A stretch of DNA of 64,000 nucleotides from Lentzea jiangxiensis (GTDB taxonomy: Bacteria; Actinomycetota; Actinomycetes; Mycobacteriales; Pseudonocardiaceae), in NCBI RefSeq assembly GCF_900104175.1, contig NZ_FNIX01000001.1, positions 124,001-188,000 on the forward strand, written 5' to 3'. Made by a program: the position numbers and the translations under genes. The first letter of the stretch is position 1; the number at the start of each line of letters is the position of its first letter. Positions 56,289-64,000 of this stretch are shown piece by piece. A model generated the notes under the pieces. It was not told the DNA's origin. It saw only the letters and a list, made by a program, of their open reading frames with translations, and did no database searches.

Positions 56289-58895
56289 ATGTCCGACCGA
56301 GCGTCGGCCCCCGTGTCGAACTCGGCCGCCTGGTCGGCCAAGTCGACCAACCGCGCGTTCAGCGCGTTCGCCGTCACCCTCCTGGTGGCCGGCGTCGTCT
56401 GCGCGGGCATGGTCGCGGCGTGGCTCCCGGAGAAGGAGAACACCTCCCTCTTCTGGATCGGCCCCCTGCTCGTCGTCGGCTTCCTGCTGGCGGAACAGCT
56501 CGCGATCAACGTCGACGTCCGCAGCGGCGTCGCGTGGACGATCTCCTTCACCGAGATCCCGCTGGTCCTGGGCCTGCTCGTCGCCCCGTTCGAGATAGTG
56601 CTCGCCGCGCACGTGGTCGCGGGCGTGGGCACGTTGCTCGGCAGGCGGATCCTCGACCGCGCCGTCTACAACGCGGGCCTGATGTTCATGGAGATCTCCG
56701 TGGCCTTCGCGGCCGCAGAGGCGGTGAACCGGATGATCGGCGCCGGTGGCCCGTTCTGGGCGGGCGCCTTCGTCGGCACGATCACCGTGCCGCTCCTCGC
56801 GAGCGTGCTCGGCCTCTGCGCGTTGCGCCTCATGGGCAAGTCGATGCGCGTGGGCAACAGCGTCCGTCTCGTGCTGCAGACGCTCGTCGTGGCGCTGCTG
56901 AACACCTCGGCCGGCCTCGTCGGCTTCCAGATCGTCTCCACCACCGAGTGGGGCGGCGTCCTCATCTTCCTGGTGCTCGCGGGCATCGTGGCCACCTACC
57001 TCGCCTACTCCGGGCTCCTGCGCGAGCAGCGCGACCTGGAGGCGTTGAGCGAGGTCAGCCTGCGCGTCGCGAGGTCGGGACAGCACGGCACCGGCCCCCG
57101 CCAGCCCGACGACGACCTCACGACGGGCGTCGAAGAGGACGAGTGGCAGCTCATCGCGGAACGCATCCGCGAGCAGCTCAACGCCAACAGGGTCGTGCTG
57201 CGCCTGCGCACCGACCCGCAGGAAGCCATGATCACCCTCGTCGCCGGCGAACCGCTGCCGGAGGAGATGACGGCGACGGACCCCCGTGCCGTGCGCGAGG
57301 ACCCCGTTCTCCAGCTGCCCGGCACGCACGTCCGCTACTACCGCGTGGCCGACGCGACCGAGGACATCACCGAGGCCCTGCTGCGCCGCGACGCCCAGGA
57401 GGCGCTCGTCGTCCCGTTGCGCGGCGCCACCCAGCTGCTCGGCGCCGTCGAGGCCCACGACCGGCTGTCCCGCTGGCGCGGGTTCGGCAAGGCGGACATC
57501 CAGCTGCTGCGGACCCTGGCCTCGCACCTCGCGACGGCCGTCGACAACCGCCGCCTGCTCGCCAGGCTGCGCCACGACGCCTACCACGACCCGCTGACCG
57601 GCCTGCTGAACCGGCCGGGCTTCCGCGAGGCCTGCGCCGAGCCGTTGCGCGAGTCGCGCGGCGGAGTGGTGCTGCGCATAGACCTCGACATCCTCTCGAC
57701 CGTGTCCGACGCGCTGGGCCAGGCCTGGGGCAACCGGATGGTGGTCGCGGCAGGACGCCGGCTGCGCGACGCCCTCGGCGCCGACGTGCCGCTCGCCCGC
57801 CTGGAGGGTGGCGCGTTCGCCGCCTACCTCGACGACGACCGCGCCGCCACGGTCCGCGAGACCGCCGAACGCCTGCGCGCCGGGCTGTCCGTGCCGTACC
57901 CGGTCGACCGGCTCACCGTCGAGGCCTCCGCGGTCGTCGGCTACGCGTCGAAGGCGGACTCCGAGACCGAGGACCCGGACCCCGACGTGTTGCTGCAGCG
58001 CGCGGACGTCGCCGTGCGCGCAACGTCCGAGGGCACGCCGGTGAAGGCCTACGCGCCGTCGATGGGCCACCTGTTCCTGCGCCGCTTCCAGCTCGTCACG
58101 CAGTTCCGCCAGGCCGTCGAGACCGGCCAGATCTCGGTGCACTACCAGCCGAAGGTCGCCCTGCCGTCACGTCAGGTCGTGGGCGCGGAGGCCCTGGTGC
58201 GCTGGACGCACCCGGAGTTCGGCCGCGTCGACCCGGACGAGTTCGTGCCGGCCGTCGAGGCCACCGGGCTCGTGGACGTGCTGACCGACTTCGTGATGGA
58301 CCGGGCGCTGGAACGCGTGCGCCGCTGGCTCGACCGCGGCCTGCGCATGTCCATCGCGGTCAACCTCTCGGTCCGCACGCTGGGCGACGAGGACTTCCCG
58401 AACCGCGTCGAGGCCGCTCTGCGTCGCCACGACGTGCCGTCGGGACTGCTGACCTTCGAGCTCACCGAGTCGGGCGTCATGGCCGATCCCGAACGCGCCC
58501 TGCCGGTGCTGCGGCGCCTGCACGCGATCGGCGTCGTGCTGGCCGTCGACGACTTCGGCACCGGCTACTCGTCCCTGGCGTACCTGAGGCAGCTGCCGGT
58601 CGACGAGGTGAAGATCGACAAGTCGTTCGTGCTCGGGATGGGCACGGACCTCGGCGACATGGCCGTGGTCCGGTCGATCGTGGAGCTCGGCCACTCGCTC
58701 GGTTTGGTCGTGGTGGCCGAGGGCGTGGAAGACGACGCCGCTCGCGACCAGTTGGTCGGCATGGGCTGCGATGTCGCGCAGGGGTACCTGATCTCCCGGC
58801 CGCTGTCCGAGGACCGCTTCGAGGCCTGGCTGCGGGCGCGAACGGTCCAGGTCAGGGGTGCTCGGGATGAGACGGTGCTCACGCTGGTGCACTAA
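56289..58895 (+). CDS. Membrane GAF-GGDEF-EAL protein, predicted c-di-GMP phosphodiesterase
   Basis: An 868-residue protein. Residues 15-250 form a membrane sensor of about seven or eight helices (MASE-like). A GAF-like domain (about 285-430) follows, then a GGDEF domain opening with PLTGLLNRPGF near 435. Its active loop reads RLEGGAF instead of GGDEF, so cyclase activity is unlikely. The C-terminal EAL domain keeps GAEALVRW near 635, ELTESG, DDFGTGYSSLAYL, DEVKIDKSFV and VVAEGVEDD, consistent with active hydrolysis of cyclic di-GMP. ATG 56289 follows a GAGG site. Confidence 0.9.
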   Translation: MSDRASAPVSNSAAWSAKSTNRAFSAFAVTLLVAGVVCAGMVAAWLPEKENTSLFWIGPLLVVGFLLAEQLAINVDVRSGVAWTISFTEIPLVLGLLVAPFEIVLAAHVVAGVGTLLGRRILDRAVYNAGLMFMEISVAFAAAEAVNRMIGAGGPFWAGAFVGTITVPLLASVLGLCALRLMGKSMRVGNSVRLVLQTLVVALLNTSAGLVGFQIVSTTEWGGVLIFLVLAGIVATYLAYSGLLREQRDLEALSEVSLRVARSGQHGTGPRQPDDDLTTGVEEDEWQLIAERIREQLNANRVVLRLRTDPQEAMITLVAGEPLPEEMTATDPRAVREDPVLQLPGTHVRYYRVADATEDITEALLRRDAQEALVVPLRGATQLLGAVEAHDRLSRWRGFGKADIQLLRTLASHLATAVDNRRLLARLRHDAYHDPLTGLLNRPGFREACAEPLRESRGGVVLRIDLDILSTVSDALGQAWGNRMVVAAGRRLRDALGADVPLARLEGGAFAAYLDDDRAATVRETAERLRAGLSVPYPVDRLTVEASAVVGYASKADSETEDPDPDVLLQRADVAVRATSEGTPVKAYAPSMGHLFLRRFQLVTQFRQAVETGQISVHYQPKVALPSRQVVGAEALVRWTHPEFGRVDPDEFVPAVEATGLVDVLTDFVMDRALERVRRWLDRGLRMSIAVNLSVRTLGDEDFPNRVEAALRRHDVPSGLLTFELTESGVMADPERALPVLRRLHAIGVVLAVDDFGTGYSSLAYLRQLPVDEVKIDKSFVLGMGTDLGDMAVVRSIVELGHSLGLVVVAEGVEDDAARDQLVGMGCDVAQGYLISRPLSEDRFEAWLRARTVQVRGARDETVLTLVH

Positions 58896-58969
58896 AGGCA
58901 CCCCCGGATTTCGTTCTCGGTGGACGCGTGTTGTAGAGTTCTCCTCGCTCGGCAAGAACGAAAGAGCAA

Positions 58970-59042
58970 GCCCCTTTAGCTCAGTCGGCAGAGCGTCTCC
59001 ATGGTAAGGAGAAGGTCTACGGTTCGATTCCGTAAAGGGGCT
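58970..59042 (+). tRNA. tRNA-Thr (anticodon GGT)
   Basis: A 73-base tRNA with acceptor GCCCCTT/AAGGGGC, anticodon loop ATGGTAA containing GGT, and T-arm TACGGTTCGATTCCGTA. CCA is encoded at 59043-59045. A weak hairpin (GCCGCAG/CTGCGGC) separates it from tRNA-Met. Confidence 0.95.
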
Positions 59043-59088
59043 CCACGACTCGGCCGCAGTGCAGTGCGCTGCGGCTTCAGTTGTGTAA

Positions 59089-59161
59089 AGCGGTGTAGCT
59101 CAGTTGGTAGAGCAAGCGGCTCATAATCGCTGTGTCGCCGGTTCAAGTCCGGCCACCGCTA
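59089..59161 (+). tRNA. tRNA-Met (anticodon CAT, elongator type)
   Basis: A 73-base tRNA with acceptor AGCGGTG/CACCGCT, anticodon loop CTCATAA containing CAT and T-arm GCCGGTTCAAGTCCGGC. The paired first base (A-T) and position next to tRNA-Thr and rpmG fit the elongator tRNA of mycobacteria. No CCA encoded. Confidence 0.93.
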
Positions 59162-59361
59162 CGTGAGTGGGTGAGGTGTGCTGGCGGAGAGCGCCAGCCG
59201 TCCTCACTCCGCCATGATTTTGGGGGCCGAGCCCCCATGCCCCCGGTACGCAGGTTCACCGGGAAGCATTGCCAGGGCAGCGTCTTGTTGCCCGCCCCGC
59301 CAGACGGTAAGCCCGGACTGGGTCCTACGGGGTCTCGTGTGCTCTCAGGAAGGCAAGGACC

Positions 59362-59526
59362 GTGGCTGCAACCGACGTACGCCCGAAGATCACCCTCGCG
59401 TGCGAGGAGTGCAAGCACCGGAACTACATCACCAGGAAGAACCGGCGCAACGACCCGGACCGCCTGGAGATCAAGAAGTTCTGCCCGAACTGCAAGACGC
59501 ACCGCGCGCACAAGGAAACCCGCTGA
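59362..59526 (+). CDS. rpmG: Ribosomal protein bL33
   Basis: A 54-residue large-subunit ribosomal protein: [20 protein letters not shown] at the start, then [17 protein letters not shown] and [17 protein letters not shown]. Two CxxC pairs (CEEC, CPNC) mark the zinc-binding (C+) form. GTG 59362 has AGGAAGG about eight bases upstream. It sits between tRNA-Met and hadA as rpmG2 does in mycobacteria. The preceding 200 bases contain two small hairpins near 59178-59200 and 59221-59240. Confidence 0.95.
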   Translation: MAATDVRPKITLACEECKHRNYITRKNRRNDPDRLEIKKFCPNCKTHRAHKETR

Positions 59527-59541
59527 GCGCGTAACAGCCTT

Positions 59542-59581
59542 CGACGAAGCCCGTCCCGCACGCCGGGGGCGGGCTTCGTCG
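59542..59581 (+). terminator. Terminator after rpmG
   Basis: A 16-bp stem (CGACGAAGCCCGTCCC and partner, one mismatch) followed by TTT, 15 bases after the rpmG stop. Confidence 0.85.
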
Positions 59582-59604
59582 TTTCTGTGGCGTTCGAGGA
59601 GCCC

Positions 59605-59610
59605 TATAGG
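59605..59610 (+). promoter_or_regulatory. Candidate leaderless -10 element of hadA
   Basis: TATAGG eight bases before GTG 59619, directly after the rpmG terminator. No ribosome binding site at the usual distance. Confidence 0.35.
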
Positions 59611-59618
59611 CTGCTCAG

Positions 59619-60068
59619 GTGCCTCTCGACCCCGCTTTCACCGGACGTAGTTATCCGCCGTCGCAGCCGTACGACGTGAGCCGCGAGAAGATCCGCGAGT
59701 TCGCCGACGCGATCGGCGCGACCAGCCCGGCCTACCGCGACGCCGAAGCCGCGAAGGCGCTGGGGCACAGGGACGTCATCGCCCCGCCGACGTTCGCGAT
59801 CGTCGTGTCGATGAAGACGAACGAGACGGTCATGTTCGACCCGGAGCTGCGGCTCGACTACAGCCGCGTCGTGCACGGCGACCAGAACTTCACCCACCAC
59901 CGGCCCATCACCGCGGGCGACCAGCTCGTCTGCGTGGCGCACATCGACTCCATCACGTCCCGCATGGGCAACGACATGGTGACCGTGCGGACCGAGATCA
60001 GCACGGTCGACGGCGAGCTCGTCGCCACCGCCAAGTCGATGCTCGTCGTGAGGGGACAGGACGCATGA
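59619..60068 (+). CDS. hadA: MaoC-like (3R)-hydroxyacyl-ACP dehydratase subunit HadA
   Basis: A 149-residue hot-dog-fold subunit. It starts PLDPAFTGRSYPPSQPYDVS, has APPTFAIVVSMK near residue 54 and the HGDQNFTHHRPITAGDQL stretch near 85 that is typical of HadA. In mycobacteria HadA is the non-catalytic, substrate-binding partner of HadB in the FAS-II elongation cycle. The gene overlaps hadB by ATGA. In an organism without mycolic acids the pair probably serves another acyl-elongation or beta-oxidation-related dehydration (inference). Confidence 0.88.
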   Translation: MPLDPAFTGRSYPPSQPYDVSREKIREFADAIGATSPAYRDAEAAKALGHRDVIAPPTFAIVVSMKTNETVMFDPELRLDYSRVVHGDQNFTHHRPITAGDQLVCVAHIDSITSRMGNDMVTVRTEISTVDGELVATAKSMLVVRGQDA

Positions 60069-60472
60069 CCGTCGAAGTGGGCACCGAGCTGCCGGCGCTG
60101 TCCGTGCGCCTCACGCGAGCCGACCTGGTGCGCTACGCGGGCGCCTCGCTGGACTTCAACCCCATCCACTGGAACGAGAAGACCGCGAAGGACGTCGGCC
60201 TCCCCGACGTCATCGCGCACGGCATGCTGACGATGGCCGTGGCGTCGCGGATCGTCGCCGAGTGGATCGGCGACCCCGGCGCGATCGTCGAGTACGGCTG
60301 CCGCTTCGGCCGGCCCGTCGTCGTGCCGAACGACGGAGAGGGCGCGCTGGTCGAGGTCACCGCGAAGGTCACCAAGGACTTCGAGGACGGAACTGTGAAG
60401 GTCAACATCAACGCGGCTTTTGACGGCAAGTCGGTGTTGACGGGCGCCTTCGCCCGCGTGCGCGTCGCGTGA
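60065..60472 (+). CDS. hadB: MaoC-like (3R)-hydroxyacyl-ACP dehydratase catalytic subunit HadB
   Basis: A 135-residue hot-dog protein with the hydratase-2 motif YAGASLDFNPIHWNEKTAKD near residue 25, providing the catalytic Asp and His, followed by LPDVIAHGMLTMAVASRIV. It pairs with HadA to form the active dehydratase. In M. tuberculosis a third gene, hadC, follows; here a terminator and tRNA-Trp follow instead. Confidence 0.9.
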   Translation: MTVEVGTELPALSVRLTRADLVRYAGASLDFNPIHWNEKTAKDVGLPDVIAHGMLTMAVASRIVAEWIGDPGAIVEYGCRFGRPVVVPNDGEGALVEVTAKVTKDFEDGTVKVNINAAFDGKSVLTGAFARVRVA

Positions 60473-60485
60473 ACTTGTGATCAAG

Positions 60486-60517
60486 AACACCACCGGGTCA
60501 CCCGGTCCGGTGGTGTT
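60486..60517 (+). terminator. Terminator after hadB
   Basis: An 11-bp perfect stem (AACACCACCGG and complement) with a 10-base loop, closing in TT. Confidence 0.8.
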
Positions 60518-60708
60518 TGCCGTGCTCACGGGATGTCCGGACCCGCACGCGCCCTCAGTTGCACGACCCTGATTCGTGTTCTCGGCCGACGTGTGGGTAG
60601 GCTGTGCGACAGGCCGCTCGGCAGGTGATTGAGCGGTCTGGTTGGAATGGACGGGGCAGCCTCCCGTACACTTCCTGCTTGGCCAGGGGTTCCCGATCGG
60701 GAACCCGA

Positions 60709-60781
<73 letters not shown>

Positions 60782-60815
60782 CTGTCGAAGCGTCATGGGT
60801 GGAGTGGAGGACGGC

Positions 60816-62076
<1,261 letters not shown>

Positions 62077-62161
62077 GCGGTCTCCCTCCGGGACGACCGA
62101 TCGGCCACGCTGCGGCTGGCAGGGCCGCGCGCGGACACCGCAATAACAGGAAGTACGGACA

Positions 62162-62596
62162 ATGCCACCCAAGAAGAAGAAGCTGTCAGCGATCATCAAG
62201 CTGCAGATCAAGGCTGGTGCCGCCAACCCGGCGCCGCCCGTTGGTCCCGCGCTGGGTCAGCACGGCGTCAACATCATGGAGTTCTGCAAGGCCTACAACG
62301 CCGCGACCGAGTCGCAGCGCGGTCAGGTCGTGCCGGTCGAGATCTCCGTGTACGAAGACCGCTCGTTCGACTTCAAGCTCAAGACCCCGCCGGCCGCGCG
62401 ACTCATCCTCGCCGCCGCGGGTGTCGACAAGGGCAGCGGCGAGCCGCACCGCGTCAAGGTCGCCAAGGTGACCATGGAGCAGGTGCGTCAGATCGCGCAG
62501 ACCAAGATGGTCGACCTGAACGCGAACGACATCGACCAGGCCGCGAAGATCATCGCCGGCACCGCCCGTTCCATGGGCATCACGGTCGAAGGCTGA
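62162..62596 (+). CDS. rplK: Ribosomal protein uL11
   Basis: A 144-residue L11 protein of the GTPase-associated centre. The N-terminal domain has [20 protein letters not shown] with the proline-rich [16 protein letters not shown] loop; the C-terminal RNA-binding domain ends [19 protein letters not shown]. Start ATG with AGGAAGT upstream. Conserved secE-nusG-rplK-rplA order. Confidence 0.97.
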
Positions 62597-62675
62597 CCAC
62601 ACCCTCTTTGAGCAAGCGTGGGAGAGCCGAGCGCGGCTCATTCACCACGAACTGATCCACGGTAAGGACAGAGTC

Positions 62676-63386
62676 ATGAAGCGCAGCAAGGCCTACAAGG
62701 CCGCCGCCGAGCTGGTGGACCGGGAGCGGCTGTACTCGCCGCTGGAGGCCGCCAAGCTCGCCAAGGAAACGTCCAAGGTGAAGCTGGACGCGACCGTCGA
62801 GGTCGCGATTCGCCTCGGCGTCGACCCCCGCAAGGCCGACCAGATGGTCCGCGGCACCGTGAACCTGCCGCACGGTACGGGCAAGACCGCCCGCGTGATC
62901 GTCTTCGCGACCGGTGACAAGGCCGCCGAGGCCGAGGCCGCCGGTGCGGACGCGGTCGGCTCCGAGGACCTGATCGAGCGCATCCAGGGTGGCTGGCTCG
63001 ACTTCGACGCCGCGATCGCGACCCCCGACCAGATGGCGAAGGTCGGCCGCATCGCCCGCATCCTCGGCCCGCGTGGCCTGATGCCGAACCCCAAGACCGG
63101 CACCGTGACCCCCGAGGTCACCAAGGCCGTCAACGACATCAAGGGCGGAAAGATCAACTTCCGCGTTGACAAGCAGGCCAACCTGCACTTCGTCATCGGC
63201 AAGGTGTCGTTCGACTCCGAGAAGCTGGTCGAGAACTACGCGGCCGCGCTGGACGAGGTGCTCCGCGCCAAGCCGTCCGCGGCCAAGGGCCGGTACGTCA
63301 AGAAGGTCACCGTCTCCACGACGATGGGCCCTGGCATCCCGGTCGACCCGAACCGCACCCGCAACCTGCTGGTGGACGAGGCCTGA
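62676..63386 (+). CDS. rplA: Ribosomal protein uL1
   Basis: A 236-residue L1 protein of the ribosomal L1 stalk. Features are [20 protein letters not shown] near residue 49, the L1 signature around [20 protein letters not shown] near 127, and the C-terminal [15 protein letters not shown]1 often represses its own mRNA by binding a leader site; the 79-base rplK-rplA gap shows no obvious L1 site. A terminator follows. Confidence 0.97.
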   Translation: MKRSKAYKAAAELVDRERLYSPLEAAKLAKETSKVKLDATVEVAIRLGVDPRKADQMVRGTVNLPHGTGKTARVIVFATGDKAAEAEAAGADAVGSEDLIERIQGGWLDFDAAIATPDQMAKVGRIARILGPRGLMPNPKTGTVTPEVTKAVNDIKGGKINFRVDKQANLHFVIGKVSFDSEKLVENYAAALDEVLRAKPSAAKGRYVKKVTVSTTMGPGIPVDPNRTRNLLVDEA

Positions 63387-63414
63387 GCCTCTCCGGTTCG
63401 AGCTTGACCCCGTG

Positions 63415-63442
63415 AAAGGCCCCCGGTTCGCCGGGGGCCTTT
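63415..63442 (+). terminator. Terminator after rplA
   Basis: A perfect 12-bp stem (AAAGGCCCCCGG and complement) with tetraloop TTCG and T-tract; the A-tract on the other side lets it also serve the convergent regulator gene. Confidence 0.92.
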
Positions 63443-63449
63443 TCGCTGT

Positions 63450-64000
63450 TCAGCGCCGGAACGCCTGCCGGTGGTCGCTGGGGGACCTCCCCACCTGCTT
63501 CAGGAAGTGGTGGCGCAGGTTGTTGGCCGTGCCGATGCCGCTCAGCGCCGCGATCTTCTCCATCGGCAGGTCGGTCGACTCCAGCAGGACCTGCGCCCTG
63601 GTGATGCGTTCGCCCAGCAGCCACTGCAGCGGCGTCGTGCCGGTGGTGGCGTGGAGCCTGCGGTAGAACGTCCGGGGGCTCATCCCCGCCTTGCGGGCGA
63701 GGTCCTCGATCGTCAGCGGCTCGTCGAGGCGGGCGCGGGCCCAGTCGAGCACCGGCGCCAGGCCGTGGGCGTCACTGGTGGGGACGGACAGGTCGACGAA
63801 CTGCCCGAGGTGACCGGGGCGGTGTCCCGGCACGACCATCCGGCGGGCCAACTGGTTCGCGACGTGGGCGCCGAGGTCGCGGCGGACGAGGTGCAGGCAC
63901 ACGTCGAGACCCGCGGACATGCCCGCGCTGGTCAGCACGTCACCCTCGTCGACGTAGAGCTGGGAGTCGTCGACGTGGATCTTCGGATAGCGCTCGGCCA
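63450..64000 (-). CDS. GlxA-type AraC-family regulator, truncated by the window edge
   Basis: Only the last 183 codons are visible; the 5' part lies beyond 64000. The visible N-terminal piece (QLYVDEGDVLTSAGMSAGLD) is the end of a DJ-1/PfpI-like sensor domain. A linker follows, then the double AraC-type helix-turn-helix (LTIEDLARKAGMSPRTFYRR, then IAALSGIGTANNLRHHFLKQ and VGRSPSDHRQAFRR). This layout defines GlxA-family regulators of unknown or amino-acid-derived ligands. It converges on rplA across the shared terminator. Confidence 0.9.
   Translation of the reverse strand, partial: AERYPKIHVDDSQLYVDEGDVLTSAGMSAGLDVCLHLVRRDLGAHVANQLARRMVVPGHRPGHLGQFVDLSVPTSDAHGLAPVLDWARARLDEPLTIEDLARKAGMSPRTFYRRLHATTGTTPLQWLLGERITRAQVLLESTDLPMEKIAALSGIGTANNLRHHFLKQVGRSPSDHRQAFRR

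Noticed and set aside
60687..60706. Inverted repeat GGGTTCCCGATCGGGAACCC as an operator
   Set aside because: It lies immediately before tRNA-Trp and may be a processing or leader structure; nothing supports a specific regulator.

Overview
The window is very GC-rich, with tightly packed genes, GTG/TTG starts, GTGA/ATGA stop-start overlaps and menaquinone-based respiration. It is chromosomal DNA of a high-GC actinobacterium, most likely a Pseudonocardiales member (Lentzea, Saccharothrix or Amycolatopsis type). That placement is inference from gene content and layout. The gene order follows, with insertions, the Mycobacterium tuberculosis order mgtA, menG, menJ, polyprenyl synthase, htpX, yajQ and then tRNA-Thr, tRNA-Met, rpmG, hadA, hadB, tRNA-Trp, secE, nusG, rplK, rplA (recalled from established knowledge, not searched).

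Left third (1-33 kb). A membrane protein precedes the paaABCDE operon for phenylacetyl-CoA epoxidation. Next come a DUF3800-like protein, a membrane protein, an inositol-phosphatase-family enzyme and two coupled glycosyltransferases. A menaquinone block follows: menG, a frame-disrupted NB-ARC/TPR gene and menJ. Then comes the complete 14-gene nuoA-N operon for complex I, whose upstream region has two near-perfect Rex-type operators. A polyprenyl diphosphate synthase (menaquinone tail), a RarD transporter and a long acidic membrane-anchored protein ending in a sunset-like domain close this part. Electron donor (complex I), quinone head (MenG, MenJ) and quinone tail (polyprenyl synthase) are thus clustered.

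Middle (33-48 kb). The korAB genes encode 2-oxoglutarate:ferredoxin oxidoreductase. They sit beside an enoyl-CoA-hydratase-fold protein lacking both catalytic glutamates, and an Lrp regulator divergent from a DDAH/amidinotransferase-family enzyme. From 38.3 to 41.7 kb lies a decayed, gene-poor accessory stretch. It holds a small unknown gene, a small MerR regulator with an unusually long upstream region carrying a degenerate tandem repeat, and a tandem-GNAT pseudogene with about four frameshifts. A lytic transglycosylase, a LysR regulator divergent from an orphan nuoB-C-I trio, htpX, rfbA, yajQ and tRNA-Tyr follow.

Right part (48-64 kb). An accessory segment carries small regulator/oxidoreductase modules (MerR with SnoaL and SDR; HxlR with an imine-reductase-like enzyme, SDR and AhpD-like protein), each with a visible inverted-repeat operator. 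It also holds a PP2C-like phosphatase, GNAT, PhzF and a GGDEF-EAL protein. The conserved core then resumes with tRNA-Thr, tRNA-Met, rpmG, hadA-hadB (no hadC), tRNA-Trp, secE, nusG, rplK and rplA. The window ends inside a GlxA/AraC-type regulator. No insertion sequence, prophage or CRISPR array was seen.
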